Shown here in pieces: positions 1 to 13,880 of a stretch of 64,000 bases of DNA; position 1 is the stretch's first letter, and every line of letters starts with the position of its first letter. The notes under the pieces were generated by a model. It saw nothing but the letters and a program-made list of their open reading frames with translations, did not search any database and was not told the origin of the DNA. The stretch lies in NCBI RefSeq assembly GCF_020536995.1, contig NC_068356.1:87091941-87155940 (forward strand). Direction: 5' to 3'. The position numbers were made by a program, and so were the translations under genes. Source of the DNA: Dreissena polymorpha. Its lineage: Eukaryota; Mollusca; Bivalvia; Myida; Dreissenidae.

Positions 1-409
1 TAAAGTCATTTTATAGTGTTACTTGAAGTAATAAATCACTGACGAAGACGCCATTATCTATAAAGTTATAATTGTACTTTGACCTGTCAGGACTTTAAAA
101 GAATGAAAAATGATTAGACGACTTATTAAAGTCTCTCAGGATAGTTGCACTGGCTCTTCGCTCTTAGAAAACTGGGTTTAATGCATGTGGGTAAAGTTTT
201 TCACAGATTAGACTGTGCAGTTCGCATAGGCTAATTATGTACGATCCTTTACGCTTTTGTGGATTTCTTAATTAAAAGACAGTCTCATCTAAACAAAAGT
301 ACAGTTTAGGCGGAAAGTGTTGTTCCTTCATTAACATGCATTAAGCCCCGTTTTCACAGAACGAGGTTCAAATGTAAAAAGAAAATGACGTAGCATCTAA
401 AAAGCTCGT
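1..409. other. Downstream flank of the GST gene
   Basis: The only thing recognised here is a decayed double-hairpin MITE (158-366). No clear AATAAA on the minus strand was found. Confidence 0.5.
158..366. mobile_element. Double-hairpin MITE, copy 1 (decayed)
   Basis: Starts with the family end AGAAAACTGGGTTTAATGCA and ends with CATTAAGCCCCGTTTTCACA. The left hairpin core (AGATTAGACTGTGCAG.. GCATAGGCTAAT) is recognisable. The right hairpin is missing. Confidence 0.7.
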
Positions 410-613
410 CTATTCCCCCATCATGGGCGACTTCCACTCGTAGAGTCCCTGGTTACACTCGGCCCAGTACGGGAGGCTCTTCATACGCTGGTACCACGTG
501 GTCAGTAGCGGCCACTGGTCCAGCTTGTAGTTGCGCAACTCGATGAGCGCCAGGTTGGTCGCCATGGAAATGTCCACTATGGTCATGTCGTCACCGCACA
601 TGTACTTCTGTCC
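410..613 (-). CDS. GST exon 5 (residues 158-224 and stop)
   Basis: 204 nt starting after TTTCCAG with GQKYMCGDDM and ending with the stop at 410-412. It encodes the C-terminal helices (LDQWPLLTTWYQRM, LPYWAECNQGLYEW). The acceptor and first 30 or so coding bases are the template of the tandem repeat in the preceding intron. Confidence 0.92.
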   Translation of the reverse strand, partial: GQKYMCGDDMTIVDISMATNLALIELRNYKLDQWPLLTTWYQRMKSLPYWAECNQGLYEWKSPMMGE

Positions 614-3490
614 CTGGAAACGTAAAATGGTATATATCAGTGAATAAAGGAAACGTGTACTTCTGTCCCTGGATACGTATGCTAATAAATATCGTTGGAC
701 AAAGGACCATAACTCATGAAAATGAAGGTATCATTGTCATTCCGTCAAATCAAATGTGCTGCTGCAAACGTTGCCATGGAAACGTGCAATAGTAAATATC
801 AGTGGGTAAAGAACCATAACTCTTGGAAATGAAGGTTTTATTGGCATGCAGCCACATCACATCCGATTCTGTCCCTGGAAAAGTAAAATTATTGATAACG
901 GTGGACAAAGGACCATAACTCGTGGAAATGACGGTATTCTTGTCATGTCGCCATATCGGATGAACTTCTGTCCATGGAAACGTAAAATAATAAACATCGG
1001 CGGAGATCACTCGTGGAAATCAAGGTATTATGTTCATGCCGTCACCGCACGTGTATTGCTGTCCCTGAAACACGAAATAATAAAACTAAGTGATTAAAAG
1101 GGTAATACATCACGGTTACGTCCAATATGATCATGTCGTCACAGCAATATACTTTTTCATTGAAATCATAAACTAAACGGTGGTAAAGGGGTCTATAACA
1201 CGTACACAATCACGTGAATCTGTCTCTGGAAACATAAAATAATACATATCAGTGGACGAAGGTCATACCTTGTAAATATGTAAGTATTTAGTAACGTCGT
1301 CACAGAAAATGTACACATGCCCTTAGAAACGTACAATAATAAATGCCAGTTGACATGTGGACATAATTGTGAACATGTCCACTTTCGCTGCTTCGTGACC
1401 TCAAATGTACTTTTTCACCGGGAAATACATACACCGCAATCAATACGAGTGGGTAAAGGATCATAATTCGAGGATTGAAATTATGTTATGTATCGTAAAG
1501 GCATCTTCTCTTCCCCGCATGTGTGCACCTGGTGCTGAAAAAAAACGAGTGGGTACAGACCTATTACCCATCCAGATGTATGTTCCTAATTCATAATGTC
1601 GCCCCGGACATGTGCCTCCGCACCTTAAAGGGGCAAGAAACATGGCATACAGTGACTTAACGTATGTGCACTAAACATGATATCAACGCAATGTATTGAA
1701 GAAGTCGCATGAATGTGATGTTATGATCTGTAAAAAGACTATATAAACAGCCAAGTAATATTAATAATACGGCTCTAAATGAAGGGAAACAACTACTGTT
1801 CAAAACATGACTGAATCGTCTCCCATGCCAAAAGGTTCGTTTGAATTATTTCTAGTGCAATATTAAATATATGTTTGATATCATACTTGCGAGTGATACA
1901 TTGGTTATTACGGGTTACACAATTGAAATTTTTGTCTCATTCACTAGATACCAGTAGTATAGTCCTATAACAAACCCTTGTATCGTACTTTGAACTTACA
2001 ACTAGAGATACGATTTCATAATTTCGACATAAAGTTTAATAATGACCAGATGTTTGATATACGTTTTAACTTTGATAACAGAGCGAGGGTACAATAACAC
2101 TTGATATGCTCGTATACTTAAATAATTTCCCGAAGGTGTATATCCGTTCTAACATAAAAGTAGTATTTAAAGGGAATTTCATGGACAGTTTACAAAAACT
2201 GGCTCCTGCTTCCACGCTCGATGTGACATTGTCTGTTGAGGTACTTCTTAAAAGTACCCCGGATACTCTAAAGTATACTGCAAATTACCCGGAGTACGGA
2301 AAACATACTAAAAAGCACCATAGAGTATGGCCAGATGCCATGAAGTTTTTTTCCGTGACCGGGGTTATTGTTGTATACTTAACAGTACCCGCGGTACTTT
2401 TAAGTAGTACTTGAGCCGACAACGACCGTTTCAGCCGTTTTTATCACTACCTGAAGCTGTCGGTTCATGTAGTCGAACACTTTTCTCATGGCGGCTTCCC
2501 TGTCCGTGTCCGGGGGCTTGGCCTGGAACAGCTGTGGATACTGGAACAACAGGAAGAATCTCGTAACTTAAGCACTGGTACTTACATATTAGCCTTTCTC
2601 AATGAAAACGGGTTTTAATGCATGTGCGTAGAGGAACATCCCCAATTAGCCTGTGCAGTTCACACATACTAATCAGGGACGACACTTTCCGCGGCTGTGG
2701 TAACTTTCGTCTACATATTTTCTTCGCGAAATTCCAGTTCAAGCGAAAATTATCGTCGATAATTAGCCATTGCAAACTGCACAGGCGAATATGGGACGAT
2801 AAATTATGCACATTCATTAAGCCCCGTTATCTAAGAGCGATGTTCAATTATTAACTTAAGATTCTGATAGACGGGTACACATGCATGTATATTTTTTCCA
2901 TTACCTGGCATTTTTACGTACTCGCAACGAGCAGTTTTGTTGTTAATGTAGGCCTTGTATGTAATTTTAGTTTATTGGTAGTTTGGTATTTTTTTTATTA
3001 TTTTCAGCTTATTACGTACACAAACTGCGACAAATTGTTCTATAGGCATAGCAGATCTCCACCATAAGCCTAAAAAAAACATTAACAAAATAAGAAACTT
3101 TGACTTATCTGTGTAAAAGATTTCATTCATTTCATTTTCTTTCAAGTTTTGTAGACTTAGATTACATGTGAGACTATGAGGATAATAAATGTTCTTAATT
3201 ATATAAATGTATCTCACCATATATTCGCTTATGGTCTTGTACACGGAGCCAAGGTCGTAGTGTAAAAGACGGTCACACACGGCCCGCTGTTGCAGATCTT
3301 TCGGGTAGAGTCGCGAGTTCTTGCCATACCGGGATACCAAGTAAGTCATTATCGGCCGACTGTGAAAGGATATTTTTATACCGGTAAGTGCCGTGCCATG
3401 GACACTTTTCTTTTCACAAACAATGCTTTCAAAAGATTGACAAATATAGTTGACACGATTAGACTGAGAGGCAAACGGACAGACAGAGAG

Positions 3491-3533
<43 letters not shown>

Positions 3534-4045
3534 AACAGACAAACAGACAAACAGATAGACAGACAGACAGAATTAACTTAACAGAACACAAACCTTTCCC
3601 ATAATGAAAAGTCTCCATCTTGTAATGTAGGTACTGTGGTGTCGGGGTTAATCTGAAATACGATGTACATTATATTTTCACAACAAACTCTACGTCATTC
3701 TGGGCTTATTTAAAACGTTTTCATTTAGTGTCACAATAAAATGAAGGAGGGGCGGTTTCGCTTTTGAAGTCTCAACATCACTATAGAGATTTCGTAATTA
3801 TGAAAGTTTGAGGCATCTGATGCAAATGAGCTAAAGAAAATATGTTTAACTAATTTAATCTATACCTTTGCGAATTCAGGTGTCTTGTGTTCCCCCTTAA
3901 AGAGGTCCAGGTAGCGGATGGTGACGGGGATGTTCGCCGCCTTGGCCGCCATCCAGACGGCCCGTGAGGGGGCGCTCAGTCCGTGGATATACAGCACGAG
4001 GTTCTTGGGCGTCGTCGCGGTGGGACCCACGCCCATCTGTCGCAT
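410..4045 (-). CDS. Glutathione S-transferase, delta/theta-like, 5 exons, 224 aa
   Basis: Cytosolic GST, which conjugates glutathione to electrophiles. Five exons (4045-3866, 3652-3594, 3359-3218, 2540-2451, 613-410) join in phase with GT..AG introns to give 224 residues, a normal GST length. Residues 15-90 form the thioredoxin-like domain. Ser24 in GLSAPSR lies where delta-class GSTs have the catalytic serine. Val67-Pro68 is the cis-proline turn, and WES at 78-80 holds the glutathione-binding Glu/Ser pair. The helical domain follows; GDDMTIVDIS near its middle is the usual N-capping motif. YPQLFQ and GQKY wording resembles insect delta GSTs. An in-frame TAG at 4061-4063 precedes Met1; Met4 is another possible start. 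The class is judged from motif wording, not from a tree. The next gene upstream, the MDR dehydrogenase, is on the same strand 3.5 kb away. Confidence 0.93.
583..1640. repeat. Degenerate ~100-bp tandem array carrying copies of the GST exon 5 acceptor junction
   Basis: About ten diverged units at roughly 100-bp spacing. Each has a version of CATGTCGTCACCGCAC, CTTCTGTCCCTGGAAACG, TAAAATAATAAATATC, GTGGACAAAGGACCATAACT and CGTGGAAATGAAGGTATT. The first part is the start of GST exon 5 and CTGTCCCTGG is its acceptor (CCAG|GGACAG on the minus strand). Good copies lie near 608, 665, 869, 967 and 1059; weaker ones near 1213, 1313 and 1413. The array occupies the 3' end of GST intron 4. Confidence 0.8.
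2215..2428. mobile_element. Foldback element beside GST exon 4
   Basis: The left arm (GAGGTACTTCTTAAAAGTAC, CCCGGATACTCTAAAGTATAC) is mirrored by the right arm (GTATACTTAACAGTACCCG, CGGTACTTTTAAGTAGTACT) at 2373-2413. Arms are about 50 bp with a 95-bp middle. It looks like a small non-autonomous inverted-repeat element in GST intron 4. Confidence 0.7.
2451..2540 (-). CDS. GST exon 4 (residues 128-157)
   Basis: 90 nt between TTGTTCCAG and GTAGTG. Encodes YPQLFQAKPPD through DYMNRQLQ, phase 0 at both ends. A foldback element lies only about 20 bp beyond its donor. Confidence 0.85.
2597..2842. mobile_element. Double-hairpin MITE, copy 2
   Basis: Family ends (GGGTTTTAATGCATGTGCG; ATTCATTAAGCCCCGTT) with both hairpin halves recognisable but worn. 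Lies in GST intron 3. Confidence 0.75.
3218..3359 (-). CDS. GST exon 3 (residues 80-127)
   Basis: 142 nt between TTTCACAG and GTGAGA. Encodes SRPIMTYLVSRYGK, the end of the N-domain, and the first helices of the C-domain through YKTISEYM. It ends in phase 0. Confidence 0.92.
3478..3573. repeat. (ACAG)n microsatellite
   Basis: About 24 imperfect ACAG units inside the 234-bp GST intron 2. The long Cys/Ser/Val/Leu reading frames here are artefacts of the repeat. Confidence 0.95.
3594..3652 (-). CDS. GST exon 2 (residues 61-80)
   Basis: 59 nt between TTTCAG and GTTTGT. Encodes INPDTTVPTLQDGDFSLWE plus two bases of Ser80, covering the cis-proline loop and the glutathione-binding WES. Confidence 0.9.
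3866..4045 (-). CDS. GST exon 1 (residues 1-60)
   Basis: Encodes the start of the thioredoxin-like fold through FKGEHKTPEFAK. The donor is AAAG|GTATAG and the exon ends in phase 0. A 5' untranslated exon may exist, because CAG just after the first three codons could also act as an acceptor. Confidence 0.88.
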
Positions 4046-4081
4046 GGAGAGGGGATAAAACTATTGAATTCAGTCTCGTTT

Positions 4082-4335
4082 TTGTCAAAACACGCCTTTA
4101 TGAATCTGCGTAAAGTTTCGTCCCAGATAAGCATGTCCAATCCGCTTAAGCTGATCAGGGTCGGAAATGGCCGCCTAGACTATATTTTCGTTTTTGACTG
4201 ACTCTCTATAAACGAAAAATTCAATTAAAGCAAAACGGTTTGTTACTGATATGCCAACTGGTGCGAACTGCACAGGTTCATGTTTGACGACACTTAACGC
4301 AAGTGCTTTAAGCCCCATTGTCCAAGAACGCGATG
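4082..4335. mobile_element. Double-hairpin MITE, copy 3 (decayed)
   Basis: CTGCGTAAAGTTTCGTCCCA opens it and ACACTTAACGCAAGTGCTTT plus AAGAACGCGATG closes it. Both hairpins are present but diverged. It begins only 37 bp upstream of the GST start codon. Confidence 0.7.
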
Positions 4336-6214
4336 CCATTTTATATCGGGATTTAATAGAGTAATTCGTGATGTTTCTGTTCATTGTATAGTGTTCACGA
4401 CAGTATCATTAATAAAATCTTCGAAATTTCAGAATGCAATTATAGAGTTTAACAAATACTTATCAAATTACAACGTATTTATGTACTGATATGTTTCATG
4501 CGATGTGTCTACAGGAGAATATGTTGTAAAAATAACAAGCATAAATATAAATGTAAAATAAAATAGTCTCTCATATCTCTGTATATCGTTAAATGTACAT
4601 TCTTACCGGTTGAAGGGTTATTTCCTCCCCCTTTTCCCCTATACATAAACATAGCAACATGTTGTGTTTAGGTACTTTAAACTACAAATGTCAATCAATA
4701 CCAATACTTTTATATGGCAACCCGTATCGACATACTAGTATGAACAACGTAATGTTTGTACAGAGTGGAATAGTAAAACAAATGTTGTCTGAACGCTTCT
4801 TTGATTTTAAATGGAACGCGCAATTTAATACCCCTGTGTGTTTTCTAACGATATATGCGATCGCGTATCGTTTGAGAGCTTAATGTCCCTTTTGGTTAGC
4901 ACATCTCTATCATTAATAATTTACTAATACCAGATTCCTTGATACTCAGAAAATGGCCATATGATATTTTAGTGTGTTTTATCTTAATAGTTTTGCTTCA
5001 ATTTAAGAGACTTGTTCATCGCCACGTGTTGGTATTAAACACGGGCGATTTCTTACACTTAAATATTTAACTAATAAGGTACTTAATAGAAATACTCACA
5101 TCACGGAAAAAATAAGTAAATAAAACAAGCAAACATGTTAAAGCGCTCTCTATTATTTAGATTTTTTTATGAGCAAAATAGAGTGTTCATGACAAGTGAT
5201 TGACGACATTTTCTAATTTCATCAAGTAGTTTTAATAAATCAAACCTTCAACGCGGTATGAGCATTTTAATGGATTCCTGTCATGTTCGAGAAGACTGAG
5301 AGACATTTCGACCCCCAAACGTAGGATAATTCCACTTCCAAAGCCGAAGGAAATCATTCCCCCCCCCACACACACACACATACCCAATGGGTGGATGGGT
5401 CTATCTCCCTAGCATATTGCCATATGTCCATACATGTAAGATGTTATACAAGCATCAAATAAACCGGGGACAATTTATTAGGTTTATCTTAAACCGACTG
5501 CTTTTAATTTCCCTGGGATCAAGAAACATTCGGTGGATGACATTTCCGACCCGCCCGGAATCCATGTTTGCCGACCGCTATACAGCCCCGTATATGTACG
5601 GTGTCTTTAAAGGATTGGGCTGTATCAGAAAAAAAACATAACGATATATCAATCCGTCTAAACCGATGCACTACTACAGTTGTCTACAAAAAATATCAGA
5701 ATTATTCATGATTTTTATTCTCTTTTGGTCAAAAAAAGTTTTGTTATTTGGCCAAAATAGATTAAACATTTTCATACAACAACACGAAAAACCTACCCGA
5801 GGTTTCAGAAACACCTCCTCCGGCTTCTGCTTGAAGCACAAACACAAACACAGTCCACACATCGCGTTACCACGGTAACACGGTATCACTCTAAAATGTT
5901 CACCGCAATTGCTACAACGTGTTTGCAATTCGCAAATGTTTGTTTATGAGTATCCGTTGCTAAATTATCTTAAGAAAATTGAGTATATGTTTCCATCTTC
6001 AATCAAGAACATTTAAACAAATTAAACTAAAAATCAAACGTTCTCTTGTTAGCAAGTATTGTCTATTGATTGTGAAATTTGATCGCGCCTTCACAAGTAA
6101 ATGGTCTTAAAATCAAAGCACTGGCGGCATCTTTAAACTTTATAGTTAATTATGAAGACAATAATTCCCTCAGGCATGCACACAATAACATGTGTCACAT
6201 GAATGCTCACAACA

Positions 6215-6682
6215 AGTATTAAAGTCTCTATAACGATCAAAATCAACGAAAATCGTAAAATAAAGTTAACACATAAACAACAAGTGTTCCTTATAGCAAT
6301 AGCCACAATTTCAACGCTATATGTGGGATGATAACATAGATTTTTGTAGATACAAAATGCTCGTTTTTATTTATTTGTGACACAATTCATTCCATTTTAA
6401 TTTCCCGCGAATATATCTATTCATACGACACACGAACACCATGTAAGTGTTCATGTGTCGTATGAATAGATATCGTTGCGGGTAATTAAAATGGAATTAA
6501 ATATGCAAAACAATAATAAAAACGAGCATTTGTATCTGCAAACATCTATTTTACCAGACCACATCTGGCGTTGAGATTTTGGCAATTGCCATAAGGAACA
6601 CTGATTTTTAATTGGTTAAATTTATTTTGTACGAAATTTTCGTTGATTTTGAGTAGTTATGTTACTTTAATCGCAAACAGTA
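6215..6682. mobile_element. Long foldback (near-complete inverted repeat), ~470 bp
   Basis: Arms of about 215 bp meet at a loop near 6445-6450. Matching pairs include ATCTATTCATACGACACACG with CGTGTCGTATGAATAGAT, CAAAATCAACGAAAAT with its mirror at 6640-6656, and CAAGTGTTCCTTAT with ATAAGGAACACTG. No coding capacity is seen. A fragment of one arm recurs at 53083-53110. Confidence 0.85.
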
Positions 6683-6720
6683 TATCATTTCCAGTGATGA
6701 AAAAAGGGAAAACTAATAAA

Positions 6721-6981
6721 TGAGTCGTGTTCTGAAAAAACTGGGCATAATGCATGTGCGTAAAGTGTCGTCCCAGATTAGCCTATGCAGTTCGCACAGG
6801 CTGATCAGGGACGACACTTTCCGCTTGTATGACCTTTTTCGTGTAAATGAAGTTTCTTCTTAGCAAAAATCAAATTTAGGCGGAAAGTGTCGTCCCTGAT
6901 TAGGCTGTGCGGACTGCAAGGCTAATCTGAGGCGACACATTCAGCATATGCAGTTAACCCTTTTTTCCCATAGCGTTTCTC
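6721..6981. mobile_element. Double-hairpin MITE, copy 4 (well preserved)
   Basis: Ends TGAGTCGTGTTCTGAAAAAA and TTTTTTCCCATAGCG. Two ~58-bp palindromes are centred on GCAGTTCGCACAGGC (left) and GTGCGGACTGCAAGGC (right), joined by a CTTCTTAGCAAAAATC spacer. Confidence 0.9.
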
Positions 6982-7354
6982 ATTTTCATGACTGATGTTA
7001 AAATAAAATGACACAATTATGACTTTTAAGTTTCTACTGAATGAATTGACATTGTCGTTAAAATAACTTCGGAAACCATAGACATGTGTTTATGCGGAAA
7101 AAGTCCATTGTTTTTTGTTTGTACTCTAAAGAGAGTTTTTTTAGTTATAGACAACATACAATATTGATAGAATACAAGATATATTTATATATATATATAT
7201 TAATGAATCGTATACGAGCATTTTACTTAGTTATTGCATTTAACTAAATAAAGCACAATATACTGAAATAAAAATACTTATGAATACATTACCGAAATTG
7301 TTTACGGATGTACAGCCTATTTTGGCCGAGTAATAAGAAAGTATCATTACATCT

Positions 7355-7360
7355 TTTATT
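7355..7360 (-). promoter_or_regulatory. Possible polyadenylation signal of the MDR dehydrogenase gene
   Basis: AATAAA on the minus strand, about 220 bp past the stop codon. Position is plausible, but no downstream GU-rich element was verified. Confidence 0.35.
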
Positions 7361-7578
7361 TATGTCAATTGTTTCTTAATATCATTCGCAATCAATTTCG
7401 CCCATTTTTAAAACAAAGGAATGTTTGTTTCTTTAGCTCATGTGGATGTCTCCTTGTGATTCTAAGAGGGCAACCCGTTCGTGAAATGGAGCAAACATAG
7501 CAAACTTGTATTTGGACTCTAAATCATTAAGCGCATTGAGCCACATTTTGATTCTCCGGTAAACACCAAGGCCGCCAT

Positions 7579-11769
<4,191 letters not shown>

Positions 11770-11937
11770 TTTAAGACGAAAATACAAACTAACTCGCCAC
11801 CTCCTTAAATTATCGATCCTTACCAGTAGATTGTGTTGAAATTTGTATACCAAATCTGCATATGCGGTCCGTGTGCAAAAGTGGGCTGATTATTACGTAG
11901 CGGTGTGAGGTTAATTTTTTAATGTAATTAACGGCAT

Positions 11938-12325
11938 AGCTTCCACTTGGGAACGAAATAGTTACTTGTGGCAACGGCATAGTTCACTCGTGAGAACGAG
12001 TGAGGAACTCGTCGGGACGGGATAACTTCCTCGTGGTAACGACATAACGAAACAATCAGAATGCAGACAGTTTGAAGCATTTTAAGGCACGAGCCTTTCT
12101 GATTTATTTCGTCCGTAAATATGTAAGACTCTTTTGTTTAAGGCTATTTTGCATTATTCGAAAAACAGTATGTATTTCCAGTAATTGCTTAAGCCCTTAC
12201 CACGTGTTAGTTATCTCGCTCCCGCGAGTTACTGGTAGCTTTGACGTTCCCAAGACTTACTCGTACCCAGACTTACTAACTCTTTCCCACGAGCTACTAA
12301 GTCGTGAGAAAGAGTAATAAAGTCG
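11938..12325. repeat. Degenerate CTCGT..ACGAG repeat patches
   Basis: Words such as ACTCGTGAGAACGAGTGAGG, TTCCTCGTGGTAACGAC and CCCACGAGCTACTAAGTCG recur in both orientations. This is the same family as the denser patch at 34914-35430. Confidence 0.55.
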
Positions 12326-13018
12326 CAGGAATGAATTACTAATTAAAATAGTAAAAAACAAACTAAAAATGACAAGCAAACGTAAATTATTACAGAAGTG
12401 AATTTGCAGTATCAACAATAAGAAGTATGATTAAAGTAGAATTAGATAGATATATACATAAGAAAGGGGTGATTCAAATTGAAGTACAATTTAGACCCTA
12501 ATGTAGATAATTTTATTCAAACCAGAATAAAAGATTATTTAGATCATTATATCGTTTATCAACAGATACTACGTTCAAGGCTTCCATATATTACACACAA
12601 CGTGATGATACGGCCGCATGTAGATTTGAAATCTTAAGTGTCTGTGTTCGCATATAACGAGTACAAAATGTTATCATATGAAATCGGTGAGCTTCCACTC
12701 ATCATTTAAGTTTATCAAAACAAGCTGTTAGTTTCAAGCTTGTGGGTATTCGTCTGTATGCGCATTTCTTGTATTTGTCCATATATGCTGGACCGCCGTA
12801 TACATTTCTTCTAGTGGTATGCAGGTTTAAGCAATCTTTATTTTTATTAAATTTCAAAGTCTGCGAGTCTTGAAAAGTATTTCCAATGGAAACCCTTAAA
12901 ACAACTGAATAAATCCCGAAGTGGTCCCGAATGTATGTAACCATCAATTGTTCATCTCAAATACACAGTTTCATGTTAAAACCTTCAGTATAAAAATAGC
13001 ATTTACGTGGATGTATAT

Positions 13019-13195
13019 GGGCCGTGCTCTCTGAAAAGGGGTTAAATCCATGTGCGTAAAGTCTTTTCTTAGCAAAAATCCAGTTACGGCGGAAAGTGTC
13101 GTCCCTGATTAGCCTGTGCGGACTGCACAGGCTTATCTGGGAAGACACTATACGCACATGCATTAAACCCCCTTTTCACAGAGAACGGTCCATAT
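13019..13195. mobile_element. Double-hairpin MITE, copy 8, left hairpin deleted
   Basis: Alternative end type GGGCCGTGCTCTCTG.. with CAGAGAACGGTCCAT at the other end. The left palindrome is absent, so GTGCGTAAAGTC runs straight into CTTAGCAAAAATCC. The right palindrome is complete. Confidence 0.85.
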
Positions 13196-13880
13196 ATAAG
13201 TAAAAAAACTGTTTCTGAATGCGTTCCTTTAAATATTCAGCCTCACATGCGTTGTATAAACGCAGAAATTTGCAATCCTTGGGCATAGGATTTAAAGGGA
13301 ACTGTTCACAGTTTGGCAAAATCAAAATACAAACTGGTCTGATTCGGAAAACAATCAGTACGCATTTCATTCAAACAAGCGAAATAACAGTCCTGATTAA
13401 CAAACGATAAAACTATCCGTTCCGTTCGATAATGGATACTAATCAATCGAATTCGAATATTAATTCTCTCCCGTTCCTTCACTTTATCGTGATAATAAAC
13501 ATACAGTTGGTCAAATAAAGAGTTCAATTTGCAAAAAATGTTTGCCGTAAAAAAAATAAGTGGATTAATGTATTGCGTGTGTACGTATAGTAATTAAATG
13601 TTGTCAGCACGAAACGGTCTTAGCATTGCACATGTTTTTGTTTGTAACAAGTTCATCAATATGTTAATGCTAATAAATATTAATTTGGCGATTTTGTTGT
13701 TGTTTCAGTACACGTCTATATTGAAGAAAAAGTCGATATGCACCTTAAAGAAAATATACTCAGATGACTTAATAGAATAAATATACTGATAACACTTACA
13801 CATGTCGATACTGCTACTGTACTTTGCATATTAATATTAAGTTAGATTTTCGAACGATAAGAAGAGAACGCTTTGTTATT

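Larger units (their letters stand above)
4336..7578. other. GST / MDR dehydrogenase intergenic region
   Basis: AT-rich. It holds a CCCCCCCC(CA)n tract at 5358-5381, a long foldback (6215-6682), a MITE copy (6721-6981), a short TA run near 7185-7200, and a possible polyadenylation signal for the downstream-oriented MDR gene. No other gene was recognised. Confidence 0.6.
11770..13880. other. Divergent intergenic region between the MDR dehydrogenase and rhamnonate dehydratase genes
   Basis: 2.1 kb that should contain both promoters; no TATA box was identified with confidence. It holds two patches of the CTCGTNNCNACGAG repeat family (11938-12055, 12205-12325) and a shortened MITE (13019-13195). 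No further gene was seen. Confidence 0.55.

Noticed and set aside
2972-3618. Long frames rich in Cys, Leu, Ser and Val
   Set aside because: They run through the (ACAG)n microsatellite; the only coding parts are GST exons 2 and 3 in their own frame.
5387-5641. 84-codon plus frame
   Set aside because: No motif recognised and composition like the surrounding non-coding DNA.
5674-5928. Cysteine-rich 84-codon minus frame (CSNCGEHF, CGLCLCLC)
   Set aside because: Cysteine spacing matches no zinc-binding family I can name, and no splice or neighbour support.
13824-13880. Upstream extension of the rhamnonate dehydratase frame
   Set aside because: It would need a TTG start; the ATG at 13881 matches where family members begin.
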